Notes under the pieces: model-generated | Told to the model about the DNA's origin: nothing | What the model saw: only the letters and a program-made list of their open reading frames with translations | The model's database searches: none | Part shown: piece after piece, positions 10,705 to 30,781 of the stretch | Numbering within the stretch: position 1 is the stretch's first letter | How the letters are laid out: each line of letters starts with the position of its first letter | Assembly (NCBI GenBank): GCA_905250885.1 | Contig: CAJNOQ010001436.1 | Span: forward strand, 1-31,593 | From: Didymodactylos carnosus | Lineage: Eukaryota > Rotifera > Eurotatoria > Philodinida > Philodinidae | Length of the DNA: 31,593 nt | Reading direction: 5' to 3' | Made by a program: the position numbers and the translations under genes

Positions 10705-13700
10705 ATGGTAGTCCATATGGATAATGGATATAACTTTTATATTGTTGTTGTTAAAACACTTGACGTTAATGGTGACGTCGAGCATCATGTTGATACTATT
10801 ATCAAAGGAACAAATGGTCATACAGAAAGATTGCCATTGATATCATCCCAATCACATAAAACATCATTTAAAGACAATCAGACAGATTTGTACAGTTTAC
10901 AATCGAGTGTCGATGTTGGAAAATTACTATCGATGGAATTTCATCCAAAATCTGATGCAAATTTTAAAGAATGGAAATATAATAACGTCATGATCATTAA
11001 AGGTAATAGAAGATATTCAGTTTACGAAAATTAATTCTTTATTCATTTAAAAAACTTTAAAAGGAAAAGAAATCAGTCGATCTAAAATGGTTTTTTTACG
11101 TCTAATCTATTTATATATATAGATCCGTCCATTAAATGCTTCTACTTCTAATGTGTGTTAGATCATGAGCAACAGTGTTATTCTAACAGTTAACACTTTT
11201 CTTTAATCTCCTTTGTGTAGGCACACGGGTCTATCGTGATATAACTCCTCAACATTCATTAACATCGTCGAATGTAAGCGTATCAGATTTAGCTGAAATC
11301 CTTGTTGAACCCCATCAAAGTCTCTATTATGCATTTATCAAAAGTGGAAACTTTGAATGTCCAAAAGGTTGTTATCCAATGTTGTCATTATTTGGATTAA
11401 ATCAGCAAAGCAATGAAGATGTTAAAACATCGTTAAGAATGGATTCACCATCACTGAATAATGTCCATGCTTTACAAACACATCAGTTTGATTGTTTTCA
11501 ATGGACAGATAAAAATATTGGTAAATTACACAATATGAGACTTCAATTATTTTCTGAAAATAAAGGAGATAAATGTAAATGGCCAGTTGAATGGATCATT
11601 GTTCTTCATAACGGGCACTATTCTACAGGTACGCTTACATATGACCAGGTACGTTAATAGATTCCTATTTATATGACTTGATTGGCTTTTGAGGGCGCGT
11701 TAACCTTGATCGTGAAATACAGACAGAACGGTATGTTGGCATTAAGCTTGAACACGTGTCTGATCTACTAATAAAATCATCAGGACTCATCGGAACAAGA
11801 CAATTATCGCTAGAACACGTTCATCAGTCTTCATTACCAACCGTCGGTGAAAAATATCACCATGTTACAAAACATTCGATACTTCAACAAGGTTCATCTT
11901 CCCCCATCGTTCGACCAACATCGCCAGCAATACAACAATCGAATGCATTGGTTGACCCTAGTACAAAATATTATGTTATTATTAAAACAGCCAATAGTTT
12001 ACTGGGCGGTACAGGAACTAATACCGATGTTTATATAGAATTTCACGGTCAGATGGACTCGGGTGAAAAATTATTAAATGTATCAGAAACAAATCTCACA
12101 GATCCATTTGAAAGAGGTCAAACAGATTTATTTCATGTCAAAGCTCCGGACGTTGGGCAAATTGAAAAAATATCGTTGCGTATTGGTGGTGATAACAGAA
12201 AGGATGCGTGGACCGTTGAATCGGTAGTAATTATCCATAATAACAATGTAACGTTATTTCTAAAACGAAATGTTGAATTGGATAAAAAGAAACCAAAAAT
12301 TACTCTTACACCTGCAAAATCATCATCCGATGTACCATTCGGCGAACAATTATCAATAGGAAAGTCAAGGTATTATGCTGTAGTCCACACAGTTGACAAT
12401 AATGACAGTGGAACTAATAATACCATTACACTAGAAGTCAAAGGTGACACATGACAACTTTAGCATCACTCTCTATAATAGTTGTTTATACTCTGTTTTG
12501 AAAGGCACGCACGGGATTATTGGACCTATTGATTTAGCACGATCATTATTACAGAAAGATCCATTTGAAAGAAACCAAATTGATATATTTCAAATAGATG
12601 AAAAAGATATTGGCGAACCGATTTCTGCTGATTTGACATTACAGGAGGGTATGCAAGGGGGAAAAAGCATACTTCTGTACTTCTGGTACTTCTCCGTACT
12701 TCTTGATACTTCTTCGTACTTCTTCGTACTTTTTTGTACTTCTCCGTACTTCTGAAGTACGAAGTACGAAATACGAAATCCCGTATTTCGTACTTCGTAC
12801 TTCGGAAGTACGGAGAAGTACAAAAAAGTACGAAGAAGTACGAAGAAGTACGAAGAAGTATCAAGAAGTACGGAGAAGTACCAGAAGTACAGAAGTATGC
12901 TTTTTCCCCCTTGAGGGTATGCCACAGTCACAAAGAAGTCTTCAACTTTCCAGAATACTGTTTTCTCAAACTGGCTGACGTCCTTTTCTCCTATCATTTT
13001 TGGCGTACTAAATATAAACGACTGATGACATTAGTTTTGATAACTTTATGATTTGGCTTTAATTAATGTATAGGTGGTACACATTTATCCAAATGGCACT
13101 GTGACAAATTTCAATTTATAAAGATAAATGAGTTTATGTCAGATTGGAAATCGGTGGAGACGATATACCCAACAGATACAAGAACAATTTCGTTCATTGA
13201 TGATGTTTCTACAAAGAAGCCTGATATTTCCATTACAACTACATCTACCATGCATCGATCAGGTGTACATCAGCCATCTACCCTTACTCAGCAATCTTTT
13301 GGTGAGCAATCTGTCTCACATCTGTCTCAATCTCTCGTGTCTAATCAACATCCATCAGCTACCACCACAGCGCTAACAACCGTACAGACCTTAACAATGA
13401 ACAGCTCACCGACAAGCACTTATCATCAAGAACCGTCTATAAACACAGTCCATCATGGTGAACCATCAACAAGTATGTACAGAAGTTCACGATCAAATAT
13501 CTATCCCACATTAGATGGTAGTAATATGGACGTTCAGCTATATCAGCTGAAAAATGCACGAGCCAATACCGTTGATGAAGCTTTAAAGAATTATCGTCAC
13601 TTACGATCTATGCTGAGTCGATTTGAAAGAGGACAATCCTTGCCTAACAGCACAAGAAAACCAGCAAAAAGTGCAGAACGAAGAGAAAATCATCAAAAAA

Positions 13701-13747
13701 GAAAAATAACATCAGCTAAACGCGTGTACGCAGTTCAGTCAGAGTAG
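10705..13747 (+). CDS. Protein with four PLAT/LH2 domains (five exons)
   Basis: PLAT/LH2 beta-sandwiches bind membranes, lipids or protein partners; tandem PLAT-only proteins include animal LOXHD1, but orthology cannot be claimed. Exons 10705-11002, 11221-11628, 11727-12443, 12505-12648 and 13074-13747 join to 746 aa. An alternative second intron (11649-11722) is also in phase and would add eight residues. Approximate domains: PLAT1 8-105, PLAT2 134-250, PLAT3 316-420 (YYVIIKTAN, GTGTNTDVYIEFHG, DPFERGQTDLFHV, AWTVESVVIIHN) and PLAT4 450-557 (DPFERNQIDIFQI, KWHCDKFQFIKI). PLAT4 spans exons 3-5. Residues from about 560 form a Ser/Thr-rich, probably disordered tail with a basic end. No lipoxygenase catalytic domain, signal peptide or membrane helix is visible. 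AATAAA follows at 13799-13804. The fourth intron contains a fold-back element. Upstream coding exons cannot be excluded. Confidence 0.8.
12655..12912. mobile_element. FoldBack-like element with tandem-repeat arms, in a PLAT-gene intron
   Basis: A 258-bp near-perfect inverted repeat. The left arm is 12655-12775 and the right arm 12782-12912, with a six-base loop. The ends are AAGGGGGAAAAAGCATAC and its complement. Each arm is built from roughly 10-bp variants of a GTACTTCTTC unit; the right arm has exactly one extra 10-bp unit (131 versus 121 bp). A 10-bp direct repeat GAGGGTATGC flanks it (12645-12654 and 12913-12922), consistent with a target duplication. Drosophila FB elements likewise have arms made of short tandem repeats and 9-bp duplications, so a Mutator-like origin is possible. 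No coding capacity. Confidence 0.85.
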
Positions 13748-15052
13748 AAAACGCCAAAAATTCCCTAAAGGATTACTTTTCGAAGATGTATCAGGAGTAA
13801 TAAACGTTTCGGTTGTTAATTCGTACGTGATGCAAGGAAAATTGACTTAAATAAGAAACTTTCTTATCATAGGATAAGTATGATAATAAATCTTTGTTCA
13901 TTTTAATACCGTTATACCAATTAAGACTTGAACAGCAAAAAACCATTGTCCATTTGGTCTGCAAGAAGAGTTCAAAGGTACTGCTTTATTATTTTTTAAG
14001 TATTATAAATTTACGTTGGATAGAAATTATATAATGTTAGGTCAGCTTACTCCGTGATGCTCGCACTCATTGACGCTTCGTTTAAGAAAAATTATTTAAT
14101 TATGGAACAGTCCTCATCTAAATTAAAAATATTGTTACCAGAGTGATCAACCAGAACTGAAATTTTCATCTTTTAGTTCGCAATACTACGCTGAAAAATG
14201 TTTTACTATCTTTGTGTTGATGGCATTGATGGATATAATAGCATTTTGACGACATACTCATTTTGAGGAGAAAATCTAGCAAATAACAGTTAAACTATAA
14301 GGACTTTAGCTTCTCTAGTTAAAGTTGACACTCATAATGAGCGATGCGTAATCGAACGAAAGGCACATGTAAATTAATGATTATTGGAGGCGTATCGTTA
14401 ATGAATGATAAACTACCCCTCTATCTTTTCGCATTAAATACTATCTGATATAACATAAATAGAACTAGGATCGGGCAACAATAATATCAATAGGAATGTA
14501 AATGTCATGAGATTCTTTTTAAGCTGGTCTTTGAATATATGTAATTAGAGTTACAGATATGTGCATTCGAGATGATATCTTCAATTTGTCGATCTAATGA
14601 GCAGACATTTTATAGAGTAAAAATGACATATCAGTCAATAAAGTAAGATATTTTTCTATGAAAACTTGTCAATCTTAACATAGGTGTTACATTCATTTAA
14701 GTTTTTCTTTTTTTGTAACATCCTAGACACATTCGTGTTAAAATAAACTGATTGATTGATTGATTGTCTACATGCTGCATTTTTCTTTTTCGTATATAAT
14801 ATATGCGTGTTTGTCAATTATTTTTTGGTAACACTTTTTCAGAGGTGAAACTATCACTCAAAAAGAGCACATATATAAGATGATGATCGACGTTATCAAA
14901 GTATCAAGAAAAAATGAGCTTGCAATCTATCACCGACATATTAAGCTAAGACTTATATCTGTCAGAGATGAGAGAATTTTCATCGATATACACTAACAAA
15001 ATATATTTGTAATCAAGTTTTATCACCTTATAATATCACTTAAATATAACGG
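13748..15052. other. Non-coding stretch with probable retroelement 3' relic
   Basis: A poly(A) signal AATAAA for the PLAT gene lies at 13799-13804. Near 14735-14766 the sequence reads like the 3' end of a non-LTR retrotransposon: a short unique stretch, AAATAAA, then (TTGA)n repeated four times. No upstream reverse-transcriptase coding is recognisable. Nothing else in this stretch can be supported. Confidence 0.45.
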
Positions 15053-15558
15053 TATTTTTGTTGACAATGAGTATGTCGTCAACGTTTATAAAAGTCTAGA
15101 TGCGTCCATAATATATCTCGTTCTGCATGTCACTCTATTACAACTACTACTTGCCATTCCTTCTCTCGTTTATGTAACTCACACAAAATGAACATGCGCA
15201 GTATTTAACAATATATTATTCATAGATTCTTGAGTATAATAGGAAAACAAAAGTCAAAGCTTAAGACTTGCTTGATTAGGGATTGACCTTAGTTTTAACT
15301 GAAATTCTACTTTTGCCTAGATAGACCTGGAATTCAGACCGCCTAAATTCCAATTTCGCCTACAACATATATATATATATGTAATGATGGACACAAATAT
15401 AGGTCAAAACTCTGTAGATAATAAGAGAACTAGATAGATAAACGAGAGAAGGAATGGCAAGTAGTAGTTGTAATAGAGTGACATGCAGAACGAGATATAT
15501 TATGGACGCATCTAGACTTTTATAAATGTTGACAACATACTCATCATCAACAAAAATA
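15053..15558. repeat. Long inverted repeat, about 121-bp arms with 264-bp spacer
   Basis: Arms 15053-15173 and 15438-15558 are reverse complements with only a few mismatches, mostly near the outer ends. Both share TTTATAAAAGTCTAGATG after the outer part and the CTCGTTTAT inner edge. The outer ends read TATTTTTGTTGA and its complement, so a TA target duplication is possible. The spacer is AT-rich, has a short TA microsatellite near 15369 and no coding potential. Most likely a non-autonomous DNA transposon with long terminal inverted repeats, or an inverted duplication. Confidence 0.75.
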
Positions 15559-15822
15559 TAGAATATTTAAATACATTCTAGTATTTCACTTATACTTAGA
15601 ATATTTTATTTATACTCGATTTTTGATATGATTCGATTATTATGAACTAACTGCTATTAATAAATCAGAAAAAATCTTTTTAGTTTTCACGTTAGTGAGC
15701 ATTTGTTTGTTATATCAGTCTACTATGATCAACATACGCCTCTTAATACAATTAATACGATTTTTACTACAAAATCTTAAGAAATTTATATGTTGAATTT
15801 TGAAAATACCATTTATTTATTT

Positions 15823-17978
15823 TTATTTTTTCACTTTTACATTTTTATCAAATAACAATTTACTTTTTGCCTTTATTTTTCTGACAAGTGCGTTGTTATC
15901 ACTTTCATTTTCTGTGATAGATGATGAGTCTATGATTTTTGTTTTTTTCACTGGAGTATCGCCGTCATTAATTGTAGTTGTTGGCACTAATTTTCGTTTT
16001 TTACCTTTTTCATCAATAAATTGTTGTGTACCAAATGTTGATTTAAATTGTGGATCAGATGGATCAATATTATATTCGTATGAGTCAAATATAGCTTGAA
16101 AACGTTGATCATTAACATTTAATTTAAAATCATCATCTTCATGTTGTGGTTTTTTATTTTTCTTATTATTTTTTGTGGATTGTTTATACGTTTTGATCAT
16201 ATCACGTAAATTATAATCACGTTTATCATCGTCAATTGTCAATAATTCAAGAGCGTCATGTTCTTTATCATTCATTTCATTCGATGATGATAATAATGAT
16301 TTGTTAATGGAAGGTTTCAATTTATCTTGATGTTTTACAGTATTACTCTTCTCTTTTAAACCTGGCTGCCACGTTATTTCCATGTCAATATCACTTCCAT
16401 CGGTGCTATCATTATCATCTTCTAGATTGTTATCAAATGTGAGTGTCTTTTTCTTCTTTTTAATTGTTGTCGCTGTTGTATCATCATTAAAATCTAACAA
16501 TAACGAGCGATAGCGTTCAATATCATCTTGACTACTTAGTATACTCGGCGCACGAACACCCGATTGAATTTTTGTTTCCAATGGAATTGCTGGTATTTTA
16601 AAATTATTATTTTGAGTTTCAGCATCACTATCATCACCATTGTCTTCTTCTTCATCTTCTTTTCCCTCTTCATTTTCACTATCGGATGCTAAATAAGCGT
16701 CTAATTCCATATTTTCAATTTCTTCCATTGTATATTTTTTTCTCATTATGGTTCGACGATCAAGTGGTGTTTCATCCCATGTACAATGAACTTTTGTTTG
16801 TGTTAATGCTGAATTTCGAAATAATCTTGGTTTATAACTTGTACTATCAGGCAAAGATGTACACTGATCATACGGTTGCATATCATCAAAACGAACATCA
16901 TTGGGTATAAAACGTAAATCAAGACGAACCTAAACGAAAATAAAATTTGTAAAATATATAATATTGAAATAAATTTTCTAAACTTACGGCACTTGTTTCA
17001 TATTCTAAACCGTCACATTCTTCATACAATTTTGATGCTGTGTTAACGGTGTCGCATTCAACAACGGCATAATAATATTTTAAACGATTTAATTGATATT
17101 TTCGTAATTTTTCTCGAATAATCGGATCAACAGCATCATCTTCCTCATTTCCATTGTCTTCATGTTCTTCCCCTTCTTCTTCTTCTCCCTCCTCTTCTTC
17201 ACTGGCATGACCGCTATCTTGTTCATTTGAATGTGTTCTAAAAATAATCGTAGTGGATATAAACTGACAGTCAGTCAATGAATATGACATACTCATTAGG
17301 GACACTGGCATTTGTCGTTGGTGGTTGTGATAATGGACCCAATCTTGTTTCTTCTTCAATTTGTTTCAATCCAAGATCAGATGGATAAATTGTTACCGAT
17401 TTAATTACACCGTTATCTTGTTTAAATGAATTTAATAAAAAAAATAAGTCCACTGCTCGAACACGATCCCAATCCATGTTGCATATGGCGAGACGATTTG
17501 TTACATCATCTGATCGTGCACAATTATCATCAAACTCATTCCACGTATCTGTTTCTTCATCTTTTTCTGTTTGATCTTCTTCATCTGACGAATCGGAACT
17601 GTCTTGTTCACTAAGCTGCTCTACATATTTTGTGACATTTTCATCATCACCATCATCATCATCGTCATCATCATCATTATCATCATTGTTATCCATTTTT
17701 CGTCTGGATATGTTTTCATTTTTATCTGACGATGATGCTGATGACTTGTCCTCTTGTTCTAATTGATAAAACTTTTTCATATTTTCACTTGTTGTATTTT
17801 CATTGATTAATGGTCGACCACGTTTATCAACGGTGTATTTTAACTTAAATTTTGGATCATCAAACATTGATTTAAAACGTTGATCAATTTTAGTTTTACG
17901 TTCAAATCGTCCCGCAGGACGAAAACGTGGATCTTTACCAATATGAGAAAAACGTTTATCTTTTTTAATGTCGTCCAT
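15823..17978 (-). CDS. ESF1: ESF1 homologue, nucleolar pre-rRNA processing protein
   Basis: ESF1 acts in the nucleolus in small-subunit assembly and is needed for 18S rRNA maturation. Exons (minus) 17978-17293, 17237-16988 and 16929-15823 join to 680 aa; introns are 55 and 58 nt. The N-terminus has the family pattern [14 protein letters not shown] and [13 protein letters not shown], then a Ser/Asp-rich acidic stretch (about 80-150). The conserved [12 protein letters not shown] block and RRM-like fold follow (about 162-205), then Glu-rich DNA, the [14 protein letters not shown] segment, and a C-terminal NUC153-type motif [20 protein letters not shown] (about 584-603). The long Asp run is coded by a (TCATCA)-type repeat on the plus strand. 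ATG 17978 lies 13 nt after an acceptor AG at 17993-17992. TTTATT motifs at 15812-15821 give minus AATAAA just after the stop, so the 3' UTR may be very short. Confidence 0.93.
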
Positions 17979-17990
17979 TGTTGAAATTAG

Positions 17991-17993
17991 CCT
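17991..17993 (-). promoter_or_regulatory. Probable 3' splice acceptor before the ESF1 start codon
   Basis: On the minus strand CTGTTTTAG ends at 17992, and the ATG follows after 13 further bases (17991-17979). This fits a spliced-leader acceptor or a 5' UTR intron. Confidence 0.5.
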
Positions 17994-18344
17994 AAAACAG
18001 ATGGAAATCGCAGATCTAAAATTATAGAAGGTGGAAGATAATGTCTAAGTAATTAGCTATAATTGTAATCAATAAATAGTAATATAGTTCATAGAACGGA
18101 ATATCAGTTAACTCTTTATCAAACTGATTGTATTAAAAACTTTAATTCACGATGAACAACAGTTGTGTACATCTAGAATATACTAACATACTTGCTACAG
18201 TTTCACAGAGTCTATTTTGAAAAGAATAATCTTTATTCGTCGAGAAAAATACAACAGTGTAATAAATACAGGAGAAATGGTGAATAAATTCAGAATAGTT
18301 CAAACTACAAATCTAGGAAGATGAAAAATATTTTAGTTCACTGT
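17994..18344. other. Short spacer between NDUFA2 and ESF1
   Basis: About 350 bp of AT-rich sequence. A minus-strand AATAAA (18237-18232), about 110 nt after the NDUFA2 stop, is a good poly(A) candidate. Whether ESF1 has its own promoter here is unclear. Confidence 0.45.
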
Positions 18345-18653
18345 TTATTTTGTTTTTGTTGCTAATTTTTCAATAGCATTCAGTACTTGTTCAGCATTCA
18401 TTCCTGCTAATTGTATTTGTTTTTCAACACCAAAATCATAACGTGTCCATAAACATGGCGATATTCCACTACATTCACGTATAAGTAATGGTGTATGAGG
18501 ATTTTGTTTTTTGATATTAACATAAAATTTTTCAATAAAATCTCGTACACCTTTACTTGTTGACGATGTCTGACATAAATGTAGACGTAATTCTTTAACA
18601 GCTGGTGCAAAACGAAGAGTTTTAACAGCAGTAGCAGCAGCAGTAGCCGACAT
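18345..18653 (-). CDS. NDUFA2: NADH dehydrogenase [ubiquinone] 1 alpha subcomplex subunit 2 (B8)
   Basis: Accessory subunit of mitochondrial complex I, in the matrix arm, with a thioredoxin-like fold. The single exon encodes 102 aa, the normal size for the family. Diagnostic residues are LRLHLCQTSSTSKGVRDFIE, then FYVNIKKQNP, TPLLIRECSGISPCLWTRY and FGVEKQIQL. This closely follows the animal pattern, including the Cys in HLCQ and the Cys of the IREC motif. A short Ala-rich N-terminus precedes the fold. The start ATG at 18653 is three bases after an acceptor AG (18658-18657). It lies in the same orientation between CAD and ESF1. Confidence 0.96.
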   Translation of the reverse strand: MSATAAATAVKTLRFAPAVKELRLHLCQTSSTSKGVRDFIEKFYVNIKKQNPHTPLLIRECSGISPCLWTRYDFGVEKQIQLAGMNAEQVLNAIEKLATKTK

Positions 18654-18655
18654 TA

Positions 18656-18658
18656 TCT
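18656..18658 (-). promoter_or_regulatory. Probable 3' splice acceptor before the NDUFA2 start codon
   Basis: A T-rich tract ending in TTTTTTCAG on the minus strand (AG at 18658-18657) is followed by ATA and then ATG. Such a close acceptor suggests trans-splicing or a 5' UTR intron. Confidence 0.52.
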
Positions 18659-19253
18659 GAAAAAATATAGAGAATATTCTGTCATAGATGAAGATTGATT
18701 ATAAACTTTACGATATATGATTTCAATTTTAGTACAAGTTCATTTATTGCTTGCTCTAGTACGACATATAGATAAGACAGAATGGTATTTTTAATACATG
18801 ATTCAAGGACACAAGTATATTATCATGTCTCAAATATCAATACTACATCCTGAGTGAGTTTACTACTCTCTAATAAAACGTGTTCACTATAGTATCAGTG
18901 CTATTCAAATGCAGTATAATTTATGAAAAATATTTTCTGAATCGAGAAGTGTTTCATAAACAAAAAAATATCAAAATATCGATAACAAAAAGAATCATGA
19001 TAGAAATAGAACGAGAATAACTTCTGACCAATTATAACTTTATTCGACATGGATGTTATAAAGTTAGGATAACAGAAAACAAGCAACAGAAAGAATGTAT
19101 TTATGTTGCTTCTAAAGCACCAAAAAACAATTAACAAGTACCGGTAAACAAAACCAAAAAGACATATGTTTAAATCACAGATTCATACAACAAAAACAAA
19201 TAACACAAAAATGGTTTACTATTAAGTTATAGCAGCAAATAGGATATTTCACA
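18659..19253. other. Spacer between CAD and NDUFA2
   Basis: About 595 bp containing the CAD 3' UTR and the 5' region of NDUFA2. No convincing minus-strand AATAAA was seen close after the CAD stop. Minor ORFs here (for example 19137-18901) are low-complexity and not supported as genes. Confidence 0.45.
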
Positions 19254-29615
<10,362 letters not shown>

Positions 29616-29617
29616 CT
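29616..29617 (-). promoter_or_regulatory. Probable 3' splice acceptor directly before the CAD start codon
   Basis: On the minus strand TTTTTTGTAG ends immediately before the ATG at 29615. Either a spliced leader joins here, or an unseen upstream exon supplies the 5' UTR or extra N-terminal codons. Aligning the start with animal CAD (initiator then LEDG) favours this ATG as the natural start. Confidence 0.5.
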
Positions 29618-30532
29618 ACAAAAAAACGGATAAGCATTTATAGCAACTAAACAGATAAGATAAACAATAGACAGCTGCACTATAGACAGCGTACAAAATT
29701 CAGAAAGCTCTGATGGAATGAAATGAGAGAAACGTATAAGAACACGATGATTACTAAGAATAATAGAGAATATAAACAAAAGCAAATGATATAATTTCAG
29801 TTATTTTACTTGTTCAGTTTACAACAGAACTGGAATGAAACTGTCCGTTTTCATTCCTGTTTTTTCCTTGAGAAAAACTGCGATAAAAGCTACTTTCTCT
29901 TTTGACCTCGATGACACGTAGAAAAAGAACGGATACAAGGCGTGAAGATAAACAAGAAAAGAAATCCTTTCCCTCTCCAGTGAAGACTAAGAATCTGTAG
30001 TTTAAATACAATGTATTATTATTCTGCTTGTATACTTCTGATCACCAACTAGCTCGATATTTATGCAAGATTTAAAACTATACAAAGTAACTCTTTTCGC
30101 AATTGTAAAGAGTAAAACTAATTAATAAAAAAAGAGCAATAATTCGGTAGTCTTTCGGTAAATTCTCCGCTTCATACCGCATGTTCATTCCAGTTGTCGA
30201 TCAAGGAACGTGTGAGAGTGATTGGAGAGATACATTTTGTTTGAGTTAGTTATACCAGAGAGTAGTTATACCAGAAATCACGCCTTAGTTGCTTGGCACT
30301 TAAACTGTTTTTTCCTTCCATAGAATCTCACCCACTGCCATGGAAAAGCACGGCAAAATTGTTCAAATAGCACAGACAAAGCGTACTATTAGAAATCCCA
30401 CCTTCAGTCTTCAATATGGGAGAAACAGCACACTTTTTTCGTGCTTTTGGCACGTCCGGGTAACAAAAAAAGACATTTTAAGTGTGCGTTTTGTTTGTGA
30501 CTCGCTTCCACGTTCTACCAAAAAGTGCAGTA
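29618..30532. other. Upstream region of CAD
   Basis: About 0.9 kb of non-coding sequence that should contain the CAD promoter and outron or 5' UTR. Open frames here (for example 30340-30537) resemble no family. A GC-richer patch near 30443-30470 can form a small hairpin of uncertain meaning. Confidence 0.4.
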
Positions 30533-30598
30533 TATAACTAAAGCAGCGGTTTTAATCATTTTTAATTCCCAATGATTAAAACCGCTGCTTTAGTTATA
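30533..30598. repeat. Perfect 28-bp inverted repeat with 10-bp loop
   Basis: Arms 30533-30560 and 30571-30598 are exact reverse complements (TATAACTAAAGCAGCGG at the outer edge), separated by TTTAATTCCC. The stem has no mismatch, so the structure is recent or maintained. It may be a very small MITE at a TA-rich target, or a transcribed hairpin. Confidence 0.85.
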
Positions 30599-30688
30599 CT
30601 TTTCTTAATGAAAATTCTACCAATTATAAACAAAAATGAAAAAGTGTATTAGTGTATTAAGTGTATTAAACTGTACGGTTAGCATACT

Positions 30689-30781
30689 AAAAGCATCAGA
30701 GACCGAATCGGGTCTTAGGTGGCTGACCCGAACCCGACCCGATACGACGATACCCGACCCGTTTCGATCTCTGAAAAGCAT
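30689..30781. mobile_element. hAT-like MITE with 8-bp target duplications
   Basis: The element body is 30697-30773 (77 bp). Terminal inverted repeats 30697-30714 and 30756-30773 match at 16 of 18 positions and start CAGAGA. An exact 8-bp direct repeat AAAAGCAT flanks it (30689-30696 and 30774-30781). An 8-bp duplication with CAG-starting ends is characteristic of the hAT superfamily. The interior is GC-rich with repeated ACCCGA-type words, in contrast to the AT-rich surroundings. Confidence 0.82.

Noticed and set aside
12590..13051. Several overlapping Tyr/Phe/Ser-rich ORFs on both strands
   Set aside because: They are translations of the tandem-repeat arms of the fold-back element and have no independent coding support.
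17641..17690. TCATCA-type simple repeat as a microsatellite feature
   Set aside because: It encodes the Asp run of ESF1 and is explained by the acidic region typical of that family.
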